64,000 nucleotides of DNA from GCA-2730975 sp937893275 (lineage in GTDB: Bacteria; Verrucomicrobiota; Verrucomicrobiia; Opitutales; Seribacteraceae), in assembly GCA_963968595.1 (NCBI GenBank), contig CAXAHJ010000006.1, positions 21,136 to 85,135 on the forward strand, written 5' to 3'. The translations under genes and the position numbers were made by a program. The notes under the pieces are model-generated. The model worked only from the letters and a program-made list of their open reading frames with translations, did not search any database and was not told the origin of the DNA. Positions within the stretch are counted from its first letter, which is position 1. Every line of letters starts with the position of its first letter. Shown piece after piece: positions 9,173-18,160 of this stretch.

Positions 9173-9678
9173 TTAAAGAAAAGAATCACTAGAGCAAAAG
9201 GTAATTATCTTCGGAGGAAAGAAAAAAGGGAACAAAAACTTACCCCAGTCGATTTAAATATGTAAACAATCAATGGGGATTCCCCAAAAGCCGCCACTCA
9301 TTTGGCAACTCAATATCAAAGCCCGGGGCAATTAACCTTAGATTATAGTGACAATTAAGCTTTATTTATAGTTTGACCGAGAGGGAAATGATATTGTAAG
9401 GAATAACTCCGTTGCCTATAAAAGGTTGCTTTAAGATGTCCAATCATTTGCCTGTTGACTAGTCTTTAATTGACCTAACGTTTAGTGATCCTGCCAAAAC
9501 GCCGCTGTGCTTCGTCCGATGCTTATCCATCGTTTATTTGCTCCGCCGAACACAACCGACACGATTCGTGTTGTTCCTAGCAGGTTAAGTCCTGCAAGTT
9601 GGAGCTATTCATTTTTATTCGCGTCGACTTTCGCGGGGATATCATTAGGATACGGAGACTCGTTTAGCCTAAAGCGTC
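9173..9678. other. Intergenic region upstream of the ACIII operon
   Basis: About 500 bases separate the divergent FAD oxidoreductase and actA genes. The stretch is AT-rich from about 9180 to 9480 and must hold both promoters. I found no -35/-10 pair with good spacing, no strong dyad and no credible gene. A frame at 9507-9707 overlaps the start of actA and has no protein-like features, so it is not called. Confidence 0.6.
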
Positions 9679-10419
9679 ATGAGAAACATCTTTCCTCGTT
9701 GGACTAATACTCTGCCCTTAAAGGTCATTGTCGGCTTAGGGCTAATCGGCGCTGCCGTTTCTGCAGGCATAAATTATTACGCCACCCCAAAGTACACCCG
9801 GGTTGGCTATCAACCCACCCAACCCGTATCATACGACCACAGTTTCCATGTCGGCGAACTGGGACTGGATTGTCGATATTGCCATCATGGCGTTGACAAG
9901 TCTGCCCATGCTGGTGTCCCCGCTGCCAACATTTGCATGAGTTGTCACAAGACGATCAAGGCAGATTCTCCTGCCTTAGGGCCAATTCGAGATAGTTATT
10001 ACGGGGAAGACAAAAACAAGGACGGCATCTTAAGCAAAGGGGAAGACACGAATCGCGACGGAATACTCAGTCAAGGTCCCGCAGTACCTTGGACTCGTAT
10101 CCATAAAGTGCCAGACTATGCTTACTTCAATCACGCCATACATGTAAATCGTGGTGTAAGTTGCGTAGCATGTCACGGAAGAATCGACCAGATGAAAGAA
10201 GTTTCTCACGCCAAGCATTTGAGCATGGCATTTTGCCTGGATTGCCATCGAAACCCCGAAGATGCCCTTCGCCCCTTGGACAAAGTCACTGACCTTTCTT
10301 GGTTACCCACTCTCACTGACAGTGAAGATCCCGTCGCGATCCAAGCCCACGCAGGTTTAAACCTTAAGGAGAAGTGGGGCATACATCCGCCTGTCAGTTG
10401 CACCGGATGCCATCGATGA
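9679..10419 (+). CDS. actA: Alternative complex III pentaheme cytochrome c subunit ActA
   Basis: Periplasmic multiheme electron-transfer subunit of the ACIII quinol oxidase. The 246-residue protein has an N-terminal signal-anchor helix (about 13-33) and five CxxCH motifs at 65-69, 86-90, 162-166, 186-190 and 241-245, matching the pentaheme ActA family. The conserved block VPWTRIHKVPDYAYFNHAIH is present. Just before it, between IRDSYYG and the PW motif, residues 111-130 hold two EF-hand-like loops (DKNKDGILSKGE and DTNRDGIL) that I do not recall in standard ActA; they may bind Ca2+. It is the first gene of the operon and its stop overlaps the actB start as ATGA. Confidence 0.93.
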   Translation: MRNIFPRWTNTLPLKVIVGLGLIGAAVSAGINYYATPKYTRVGYQPTQPVSYDHSFHVGELGLDCRYCHHGVDKSAHAGVPAANICMSCHKTIKADSPALGPIRDSYYGEDKNKDGILSKGEDTNRDGILSQGPAVPWTRIHKVPDYAYFNHAIHVNRGVSCVACHGRIDQMKEVSHAKHLSMAFCLDCHRNPEDALRPLDKVTDLSWLPTLTDSEDPVAIQAHAGLNLKEKWGIHPPVSCTGCHR

Positions 10420-13400
10420 CTATGAATAATCCGAACGGAAAGGGAGCTTCAGGCTCTCGCTATTGGAAAAGCTTGGACGATCTGGCTGAAACTCCGGCGT
10501 TCCGCACTTGGGTTGAACGTGAATTCCCTGAAGGAGCTTCCTTGATTGATGGTGTCCAGCGACGCAACTTCATGAAGGTAATGGCCGCTTCTTTTGGCCT
10601 AGCCGGATTCGGAATGTCGGGTTGCCGAAGGCCGGAGCAGGCAATTATGCCGTATGGCAAATCACCAGAGGAAGTCATCCCCGGAATCCCCAACTACTAT
10701 TCCACTTCACTTCCCACTTCCTTTGGAAATGTCCCTCTGATTGTCGAAAGTCACCAATCAAGACCTACCAAGGTGGAAGGCAACCCTAGCTATTCCCCTT
10801 CGGGAGGTGGTACTGACGTCCATTCGCAAGCGACCGTACTAAGTCTTTACGATCCCGACCGTGCTCAAGGGAGTTATACTTCAAGCGCTTCTGGCACCGG
10901 TGACGAAAAAACAGTTACCTGGAAAAAGGCAAAAAAGAGTGATGCCGTAAAGACGCTTGAAAGTGTTCTCTCTCCCGACAGATTATCCAAAGGCAAGGTA
11001 GCCATTCTTGCGGAATCATCCAGTTCGCCTTCTCGAGAAAAACTTGCTGCGAAGTTACGCGACAAGGGAGTGATCTGGTCCGAATACGATCCCATCGACC
11101 CATCGACTTCAGCAAAAGCCTTGGGCAAAGCATTGTCGACAGGTCCCTTGCGTTCCTTACCCAGATTTAAAAAGGCTAAACGCATACTCTCCATAGATTG
11201 CGACTTTCTAGGTATCCGCGAGCCGGATCACCTCCGGCTCACCCGTGAATTCACAAAAGGGCGAAAGGTCTTGAGTGCTGCGGACACCAAGAAAATGAAT
11301 CGTCTCTACTCCGTGGAGTCTGACCTCACACTCACCGGTGCCGCCGCCGACCACAGACTACGTCTTTCCTCTTCTCAAATGGTGGCATTTGCCAGTGCGG
11401 TTGCCGCCGAAGTTCTTTCACTTACGGAAAAAACAAATAGCTCAGTTATAGAGAAGCTGAAAGAACATGCAACCAAGGCAGGCTTGGACTCCTCGTGGTG
11501 CAAGGAAACAGCAATTGATTTAGTCGCTCACAAAGGCGAATCCTTGGTGCTCGCAGGAAATCATTTGCCCGAGGAAGCGCACATACTTACTTACGCGATC
11601 AATCAAGCACTTGGGGCTAACGGGAAAACCGTTAATTACGTAGAGCTTCCGAGTGACGACTCTTCGAATATATCTGATTTAGTCGAAGCCATCGAGGCGG
11701 ACGAGATAGGCACTTTAATATTCTTAGGCGGCAACCCTGCTTTTTCAAGTCCTGCAAACTTAGATTGGTCGGTCTTGGCCAAAAAGGTCGATCTTACCAT
11801 CAGGATCGGTTCGTCAATTGATGAAACTTCCGATTACTCCAATTTGCATATTGGCGCATCCCACTACCTGGAAAGCTGGGGCGACGGCACGACTTGGGAT
11901 CTTTCCGCGCACTTGCCAGTGCAACCATTGATCGAACCGCTCTTCGAAACCTTTTCCGAACTCGATGTCCTTTCCATTCTAGCAGGTGAATCCAAGTCCT
12001 CCCATTCATTGGTTCAGGAAACATTCAAAGAATTGTCGGATGGTAGCTCTTTTGATGACTTTCTTAGGATTGGTCTACTTCCCCGCAAAGTTTCCTTTGT
12101 CTCGCCCATTTATGACTTAGGTAAACTGACCGATCTCAAGGATGACCTACCCAAAGCGCCCACAGCTGAATCGCTTGAAGTACTTTTAGTTCCTGACTTT
12201 CATTCTTGGGACGGACGCTACGCAAACAATGGCTGGATGCAGGAGTGCCCCGACCCGATATCCAAGCTCACTTGGGACAATGCGATCCTCGTCAGTCCGG
12301 TTCTAGCTTACGAATTGGAGCAGAAGCACAAAGATCTTAATCTACTGCCCAACCCGACCATGTTGAACAAAAATGGCGAGGTAGCTCCCGACACCGCCGT
12401 ATTTTCACTCGGCAAGCAGGATTCTCCCGTGGTGAAGCTTACCTTGGCTGACGGTTCCTTTATCGAAGGACCACTACACGTCCAACCGGGATTGGCTGAC
12501 TACAGCTTAATCGCCACCCTTGGAATGGGTAGAAGAACAGTCGGAAGAGTAGGGGAGGGCACCGGATACGATGGTTATTCTCTTCTCGGTTCGAATTCTT
12601 CCCGCATTGCTACAGGAGTAACACTTTCCACTACGAAAAGCAGGCAAATCCTTGCAAACGTACAGGAGCACTGGTCTATGGAAGGCCGTGCGATCGTTCG
12701 AGAGGCAAATGCCGACGAGTACGCGGGAAAAGAAGACTTTGCCGACGAAATGGGAGTCGAATCACACTCACCCCTCGTTTATGGCAGAGAAGACAAGGAG
12801 TCCCTTAAACACAAGTCGCAGACCACACCGCGCGGACATTCTGCTTACGAACACCCCGACCACACTTACGAAAAATCAGAGGAATTCGGACTCCATCAAT
12901 GGGGTATGTCCATAGACTTGAACCTTTGCACCGGATGCAATGCGTGTGTCGTTGCCTGCCAAAGTGAAAACAACATTCCCGTCGTAGGGAAGGATCAAGT
13001 GCTTCGTGGTCGTGAAATGCACTGGATTCGCCTAGACCGCTACTTCAGTTCCACCGAACGCGAAGGGGCAAAAATTCCTTCTGACGTGCAAGTCAATTTC
13101 CAAGGAGTGGCATGCATGCACTGTGAAACCGCTCCTTGCGAACAAGTCTGTCCCGTAAATGCTACCGTTCATGACGAAGAGGGACTTAATGCGATGGCCT
13201 ACAATCGTTGCGTTGGCACCCGATATTGTGCCAACAACTGCCCCTACAAGGTACGTCGATTCAATTTCTTTGATTGGAATAAGCGGAAGAAAGACGATTA
13301 TTATCTTGGTCCTCTGGGAGAAGAGAAACCCAAGTTGCCAACCCTTGCGAACAATCCTGACGTCTCCGTAAGGATGAGAGGCGTAATGGAAAAATGTACT

Positions 13401-13844
13401 TACTGCGTACAACGAATTCAAGAAGCTAAGATTCACACAAAGATTAACGCTCAACGCAGTGAAAAGTTTTCAACGGGCAAGGATGGGGCTGAACTTGAAC
13501 TTAAGGACAAGCTCAAGGTTCCCGACGGAACCATTAAAACTGCTTGCCAACAAGTTTGCCCGGCGGACGCCATAGAATTTGGCGATATTTCAGATCCCGA
13601 AAGCGAAGTCTCAAAATTGAAAAACAATCCGAGAGATTACTCGGTCCTCGGATACCTTGACACTCGACCTCGCACCACTTTCATGGCTCGCATCCGAAAC
13701 CCCAATCCACAGATGCCGGATGCAACCGATAAGCCGTATTCTTCCCGTGAATACCATGACCGTGCCCACCCTTCGCACGATAGTCATGGACACGAGAAAC
13801 ATGATAAGCATCACTCCGATGCCAATGGTAATTCTGACCATTAA
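10416..13844 (+). CDS. actB: Alternative complex III iron-sulfur/molybdopterin-fold subunit ActB
   Basis: Large periplasmic subunit of ACIII, a fusion of a molybdopterin-oxidoreductase-like domain (known in this family to carry no Mo cofactor) with a ferredoxin-like domain. With the ATG at 10416, inside the ATGA overlap with actA, it has 1142 residues. A twin-arginine signal, RRNFMKVMAASFGLAGFG, lies at 49-66 and is followed by a possible lipid-accepting Cys70. Iron-sulfur motifs sit at the C-terminal end: CTGCNACVVAC (about 837), CMHCETAPCEQVCP (about 899), CVGTRYCANNCPY (about 931), and CTYC with CQQVCP (about 993-1048). The C-terminus is His/Asp-rich. Next in line is actC, overlapping as TAATG. 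Confidence 0.95.
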   Translation: MTMNNPNGKGASGSRYWKSLDDLAETPAFRTWVEREFPEGASLIDGVQRRNFMKVMAASFGLAGFGMSGCRRPEQAIMPYGKSPEEVIPGIPNYYSTSLPTSFGNVPLIVESHQSRPTKVEGNPSYSPSGGGTDVHSQATVLSLYDPDRAQGSYTSSASGTGDEKTVTWKKAKKSDAVKTLESVLSPDRLSKGKVAILAESSSSPSREKLAAKLRDKGVIWSEYDPIDPSTSAKALGKALSTGPLRSLPRFKKAKRILSIDCDFLGIREPDHLRLTREFTKGRKVLSAADTKKMNRLYSVESDLTLTGAAADHRLRLSSSQMVAFASAVAAEVLSLTEKTNSSVIEKLKEHATKAGLDSSWCKETAIDLVAHKGESLVLAGNHLPEEAHILTYAINQALGANGKTVNYVELPSDDSSNISDLVEAIEADEIGTLIFLGGNPAFSSPANLDWSVLAKKVDLTIRIGSSIDETSDYSNLHIGASHYLESWGDGTTWDLSAHLPVQPLIEPLFETFSELDVLSILAGESKSSHSLVQETFKELSDGSSFDDFLRIGLLPRKVSFVSPIYDLGKLTDLKDDLPKAPTAESLEVLLVPDFHSWDGRYANNGWMQECPDPISKLTWDNAILVSPVLAYELEQKHKDLNLLPNPTMLNKNGEVAPDTAVFSLGKQDSPVVKLTLADGSFIEGPLHVQPGLADYSLIATLGMGRRTVGRVGEGTGYDGYSLLGSNSSRIATGVTLSTTKSRQILANVQEHWSMEGRAIVREANADEYAGKEDFADEMGVESHSPLVYGREDKESLKHKSQTTPRGHSAYEHPDHTYEKSEEFGLHQWGMSIDLNLCTGCNACVVACQSENNIPVVGKDQVLRGREMHWIRLDRYFSSTEREGAKIPSDVQVNFQGVACMHCETAPCEQVCPVNATVHDEEGLNAMAYNRCVGTRYCANNCPYKVRRFNFFDWNKRKKDDYYLGPLGEEKPKLPTLANNPDVSVRMRGVMEKCTYCVQRIQEAKIHTKINAQRSEKFSTGKDGAELELKDKLKVPDGTIKTACQQVCPADAIEFGDISDPESEVSKLKNNPRDYSVLGYLDTRPRTTFMARIRNPNPQMPDATDKPYSSREYHDRAHPSHDSHGHEKHDKHHSDANGNSDH

Positions 13845-15262
13845 TGAGTTCTGCAACTACAGATACGGTGAAGCAATCACCCGAGATTCTGAAAAAGGTC
13901 AAACCGGCCAAGCTGGATGAAGTTCCACTTGTGCTAAATAAGCGTAGCTTACACTGGATAACCGACAAGATTTGCGGAATTGTGGAGGCGAAAACCCCTT
14001 CTTGGTGGTGGTGGTGTTTTATCTTTTCCCTTTCAATTGCAAGTTTCACCGGGATGGGCTTGCTTATCCTAGTTTCCTCCGGTGTAGGAGAATGGGGAAA
14101 CAACAATCCCGTCAACTGGGGTTGGGCGATCGTCAACTTTGTGTTTTGGATTGGAATCGGTCACGCCGGAACCTTGATTTCCGCCATTCTGTGCCTGTTG
14201 AAGCAAAAGTGGAGAACCTCTATTAATCGCGGTTCCGAAGCCATGACCGTATTTGCTGTCATGTGCGCTGGCATTTTCCCACTTTTTCATGTGGGTCGGG
14301 TATGGTTCGCGTGGTGGTTGTTTCCCATTCCCAACGCAAACAACATTTGGCCCCAATTCAAGAGCCCTTTGGAATGGGACGTGTTTGCCGTGTCGACCTA
14401 CTTTACTGTGTCCATCCTATTTTGGTACATGGGCATGATACCCGACCTCGCCGTATTGCGGGATCGAGCCCAGAAGATGTGGCGAAAGTACTTCTATGGC
14501 TTTCTCTCCATGGGTTGGAACAATTCAAATACCCACTGGCGAAACTTCGAGATGGCCTACCTCCTCTTGGCAGGCCTCTCCACTCCACTCGTACTTTCGG
14601 TTCATACAATCGTGTCGTTTGACTTTGCCATAGCCAACCTTCCTGGCTGGCACACTACTATTTTTCCCCCATATTTCGTAGCTGGTGCAATCTTCTCGGG
14701 TTTCGGAATGGTTATGACCCTCCTCCTGCCCGTGCGTGCCGTATTTGGTCTCCACGACCTTATAAACCAAAAGCACATAGACAACATGTGCAAGATCACC
14801 TTGGCCACCGGAAGCTTAGTTGGGTATGCCTATGCCATGGAATTCTTCATCGCCTGGTACGGTGCCAACTCCTATGAGGGGTTTGCCTTTATCAATCGCG
14901 CATTTGGTAATTACTGGTGGGCCTATTGGATCATGGTCAGTTGCAACGTAATTTGCCCACAATTGTTCTGGTTCAAAGCCATCCGCGAGAATACACCGCT
15001 AGTCTGGGTCATTTCCATCTTCGTCAACGTCGGGATGTGGTTTGAGCGCTTCGTAATCGCGAACACGACCCTGTCACGCGATTTCCTTCCCTCCAGCTGG
15101 GGTTACTATTCTCCAACCGTTGTCGACATATTTACCTTCTTTGGCACATTCGGGTTCTTCTCGGTACTCTTCCTTCTTTTCCTTCGGTTTCTGCCGCTCA
15201 TGCCCTTGGCTGAGGTGAAATCCGTAACACCCATGGCAGATCCACACGCCGGGAAGCATTGA
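13844..15262 (+). CDS. actC: Alternative complex III integral membrane subunit ActC (NrfD/PsrC family)
   Basis: A 472-residue polytopic membrane protein of the NrfD/PsrC family that forms the quinol-binding membrane core of ACIII. Around ten hydrophobic helices are visible, beginning after residue 45 with a Trp-rich entry (SWWWWCF). Family-like elements include GIGHAGTLISAIL, FHVGRVWFAWW and the HTIVSFDFA loop. It is translationally coupled to actB: the actB stop TAA shares a base with this ATG. ActC and ActF are the two paralogous membrane anchors of the complex. Confidence 0.95.
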   Translation: MSSATTDTVKQSPEILKKVKPAKLDEVPLVLNKRSLHWITDKICGIVEAKTPSWWWWCFIFSLSIASFTGMGLLILVSSGVGEWGNNNPVNWGWAIVNFVFWIGIGHAGTLISAILCLLKQKWRTSINRGSEAMTVFAVMCAGIFPLFHVGRVWFAWWLFPIPNANNIWPQFKSPLEWDVFAVSTYFTVSILFWYMGMIPDLAVLRDRAQKMWRKYFYGFLSMGWNNSNTHWRNFEMAYLLLAGLSTPLVLSVHTIVSFDFAIANLPGWHTTIFPPYFVAGAIFSGFGMVMTLLLPVRAVFGLHDLINQKHIDNMCKITLATGSLVGYAYAMEFFIAWYGANSYEGFAFINRAFGNYWWAYWIMVSCNVICPQLFWFKAIRENTPLVWVISIFVNVGMWFERFVIANTTLSRDFLPSSWGYYSPTVVDIFTFFGTFGFFSVLFLLFLRFLPLMPLAEVKSVTPMADPHAGKH

Positions 15263-15288
15263 TCTTAGGTCTCAATCTCTAAGCAAAT

Positions 15289-15861
15289 ATGGCAAATAAA
15301 GGCATAAAATATGGACTCTCGGCGGTTTTCAATACCGCAAGTGAGATCTATACTGCGGCCGCAAAGGTACGGGATGCCGGCTACACTAGTTGGGAATGCT
15401 ATACGCCGATGCCTGTGCACGGTCTAGATGCCCAAATGTACGGATTGGACGAAAAGGGCTTTCCCATACGCTCAAAAGTTCCCCGCTTCACATTGGCAGG
15501 GGGAGTCACAGGTTTTTTCACTGGTATGTTTATCGTCTGGTACATGAATGCGTTCGACTACCCTCTCATTGCGGGCGGCAAACCGTTCTTTAGTCCCATT
15601 TTCCCTTTTCCCGTCTTTTACGAACTCACTATTTTGTTTGCCGCTTTCGGGACGTTGTTCGGTATGTTTTTCCTCAATAGGCTGCCGAAACATAACCATC
15701 CCGTTTTTGAACATCCAAAGTTTGGTCGTACCGGAGATGACAAGTTCATGATTGTTGTCGAAGTGGAAGATCCGAAATTCGATGATGACGAAACCGCTGA
15801 TTTCCTGAAGGAGATTGGCGGCAAGTCTGTAAGTTTAATTCGCGAACCGGAGGAGTTTTGA
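15289..15861 (+). CDS. actD: Alternative complex III subunit ActD (DUF3341 family)
   Basis: A 190-residue protein matching ActD: an N-terminal cytosolic domain with the pattern FNTASEIYTAAAKVRDAGYTSW and a YTPMPVHGLD motif, then two transmembrane helices (about 63-88 and 103-125), and a C-terminal tail containing FMIVVEVEDPKFD and ending SLIREPEEF. Family members bridge ActC and ActF on the cytoplasmic side. It starts 27 bases after actC without a clear Shine-Dalgarno site and ends one base before actE. Confidence 0.93.
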   Translation: MANKGIKYGLSAVFNTASEIYTAAAKVRDAGYTSWECYTPMPVHGLDAQMYGLDEKGFPIRSKVPRFTLAGGVTGFFTGMFIVWYMNAFDYPLIAGGKPFFSPIFPFPVFYELTILFAAFGTLFGMFFLNRLPKHNHPVFEHPKFGRTGDDKFMIVVEVEDPKFDDDETADFLKEIGGKSVSLIREPEEF

Positions 15862-15862
15862 T

Positions 15863-16522
15863 ATGAGATACTTCCTTTGGGTTTATGTTTTGGCAATTAT
15901 CACTGTTGTCTCTATCCTCGGATTCCGCGGAGACATATCAAAGAATCCTCCTCTTGAAGTTTTTCCGGACATGGATCGACAACTCAAGTTTCTGGAACAA
16001 TCCGAGAACAACCTTTTTTCGGATCGTCGTTCCGATCGGCTTCCTCCCGCTGGTTCCGTTGTGCGAGGTAACGCACTCGACCTAGGAAACGTTTTTTCTT
16101 CAGACGTAGACATTGGATCTGATGTTCTTCGAACCGGTAAAAACCCCGATGGGAACTTCAGCACGCGAATCCCTGCAGAGGTGGAAATCGACATGGCGCT
16201 AATGAGGCAAGGTAAAGAGGCATACGAGATTCATTGCAGCAACTGCCATGGGCAATATGGAAACGGTCGAGGTGTTATCGCTCAATTTGGATTATCACCA
16301 AAAAATCTATCCGACCCCAGTGTGAAAGCCACCTATCTTGAAGCGTTGCAACCATGGAGTGACGGTCAAATTTACAATGCTATTTCAAATGGCTCTGCAT
16401 CCCAAATCATGTTGGGTTTGGCGGACAAACTGAACCCGAAGGAGCGTTGGGCAATTGTTCTATACGTCAGGGCTTTGCAATCCTATGTTGGAAATGCACG
16501 CAATCAGGAGGTAGTCGAATGA
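15863..16522 (+). CDS. actE: Alternative complex III monoheme cytochrome c subunit ActE
   Basis: The 219-residue protein has an N-terminal hydrophobic anchor (about 4-20), a MDRQLKF element as in ActE proteins, and one class I cytochrome c domain with CSNCHG near residue 128. Further on is SQIMLGLADKLNPKERWAIVLYVRALQ, whose Met probably ligates the heme. It passes electrons from ActA/ActB towards the terminal acceptor. A good ribosome site (GGAGGAG) precedes the ATG, in contrast to the leading operon genes. The stop overlaps actF as ATGA. Confidence 0.92.
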   Translation: MRYFLWVYVLAIITVVSILGFRGDISKNPPLEVFPDMDRQLKFLEQSENNLFSDRRSDRLPPAGSVVRGNALDLGNVFSSDVDIGSDVLRTGKNPDGNFSTRIPAEVEIDMALMRQGKEAYEIHCSNCHGQYGNGRGVIAQFGLSPKNLSDPSVKATYLEALQPWSDGQIYNAISNGSASQIMLGLADKLNPKERWAIVLYVRALQSYVGNARNQEVVE

Positions 16523-17829
16523 GTGCCGACGAAGCAATCGGAATATCTGGCGGAAAGACGGATTTATCTACAAAATGCCTAGGTGCCGCCGCCATTGGTC
16601 TCGGGGGCGGATTAATCGGTATTTTCATGGGAGTCGCAAATGGCGACAAGAACCCATTTTTAGGTTGGTTATGGGGTACTGCTTTCTGGCTTAGTATTGC
16701 TATTGGCATGCTCATGCTGGTTATGCTTTTTCGGGTTTTCAACTCACAATGGACCCCCGTCGTAAGACGCCAGATGGAACACTGCCTAGCTGCGTTTCCG
16801 TGGTTGGGTGCCTGCTTCCTTCCCCTACTTCTCGTAGTTTGGTTTGGAGGCGATCAAGCAGGCGTCTTGTGGAATTGGGTCAACCCAGCCAGCGATGTCC
16901 CGGTCGCAGGTGAAGTACACAAGGTCGGGCAGGACGTATTACTTCAGAAAAAAAGTGGCTATCTCAATGTGTTCTCCTTCAGTTTACGAGTCATTGGCTA
17001 TTTCGCCATATTCTGCTCTTTAGCGTACTGGATGCGTAAAGTATCCTTTACTCAAGATCGTGACGGTGATTCCAAATGGACTCAATTAGGTCACAACATC
17101 TCTGCCGCTGGATTACCTGCGGGTGCTCTTGCCCTTACGTTTGGTGCTTTCGACTGGTTCATGAGCCTCGAATACCACTGGTTTTCGACCATGTTTGGCG
17201 TCTGGTTCTTCGCCGCATCAATTCGGGCAGGTTTGGCCGTTGCCATAATCTTATGCTTTATCCTCGCAACTCGGACTGACTTGAAGGGCTTTTATAATTT
17301 CAAGGCACATCAATACGATCTTGCCTGCCTGTCCTTGGCATTCACGGTATTTTGGGCCTACATTAGCTTTTCCCAGTACTTCCTGATTTACAACGCCAAC
17401 ATACCCGAAGAGACTTTTTGGTATGTCATTCGAGAAATCAATCCGAATACCGGTGAGCGAACGGGTTGGTTCTGGGTATCGATGGGCTTGATTTTTGGTC
17501 ACTTCCTCATCCCGTTCCTCGCATTGCTTTGGTATCGGAACAAGGTGGAACCCCACAAGACACTAAAGATCGTAGGTTGGATACTTTGCTTTCACTTGCT
17601 CGATCTGTACTGGAATATCATTCCTGGACGTATTCCCAATCCCGACTCTCCCGTTGGCTATGACATTCGATTCGTCTTAGGCTCACAGTTAATATGGGGA
17701 CTCTTTACCTTGGTCGGCGTGGGCGGGCTATGCATTTGGGCAGTTCTCAAGAGCTATCGCGAATCAGATGCTGAAATTATACCGGTACGCGACCCACGCA
17801 TAGAGGCTTCTATCAACTATCATGAGTAA
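16519..17829 (+). CDS. actF: Alternative complex III integral membrane subunit ActF
   Basis: The second NrfD-like membrane subunit of ACIII, homologous to ActC. I take the ATG at 16519, within the ATGA overlap with actE and preceded by CAGGAGG; an in-frame start further upstream lies inside actE and is unlikely. The 436-residue protein has about ten membrane helices. Recognisable elements are FDWFMSLEYHWFSTMFGVWFF, the segment FSQYFLIYNANIPEETFWY, and DLYWNIIPG near the end. The next gene overlaps its last eight bases. Confidence 0.94.
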   Translation: MSADEAIGISGGKTDLSTKCLGAAAIGLGGGLIGIFMGVANGDKNPFLGWLWGTAFWLSIAIGMLMLVMLFRVFNSQWTPVVRRQMEHCLAAFPWLGACFLPLLLVVWFGGDQAGVLWNWVNPASDVPVAGEVHKVGQDVLLQKKSGYLNVFSFSLRVIGYFAIFCSLAYWMRKVSFTQDRDGDSKWTQLGHNISAAGLPAGALALTFGAFDWFMSLEYHWFSTMFGVWFFAASIRAGLAVAIILCFILATRTDLKGFYNFKAHQYDLACLSLAFTVFWAYISFSQYFLIYNANIPEETFWYVIREINPNTGERTGWFWVSMGLIFGHFLIPFLALLWYRNKVEPHKTLKIVGWILCFHLLDLYWNIIPGRIPNPDSPVGYDIRFVLGSQLIWGLFTLVGVGGLCIWAVLKSYRESDAEIIPVRDPRIEASINYHE

Positions 17830-18160
17830 TTCGACCCTCCAGCGCGCCGATGGCTGTAGCGTCTTCTTCTCGCTAATAGTCGCCACTGTTCTAGTTTTCG
17901 CCTTCTTTATTTTGCGACAGTGCCTACCCACTGAGGAACTATCTCCCGTCGACAATAGAGTGATCAACGAAAGAATAAAGAGGGTGGCAGCCTATCGATC
18001 CGAAGAAGGTAATTTCACGAAAGCAATCGACAGGGCCAATGCCGAAATGAATTCAAGCTTGGAAAGTGTGATGCGAGACATTGTAACGGAGTACTCATCC
18101 GACAAAGCATCCGACTCCGATGAGTCCAACGGAACCGGAACGGAAGGGGACGGCAAATGA
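17822..18160 (+). CDS. Small single-pass membrane protein inside the respiratory operon
   Basis: A 112-residue protein with one transmembrane helix (about residues 13-32) and a polar, charged C-terminal part ending in an acidic Ser/Asp/Glu/Gly-rich tail (DSDESNGTGTEGDGK). It overlaps actF by eight bases and the CcoN-like gene by four, so it is translationally coupled to both. I recognise no family. Size, topology and position suggest a small accessory subunit or assembly factor of the downstream complex, analogous in place to CcoQ or subunit IV of oxidases; this is inference only. Confidence 0.75.
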   Translation: MSNSTLQRADGCSVFFSLIVATVLVFAFFILRQCLPTEELSPVDNRVINERIKRVAAYRSEEGNFTKAIDRANAEMNSSLESVMRDIVTEYSSDKASDSDESNGTGTEGDGK

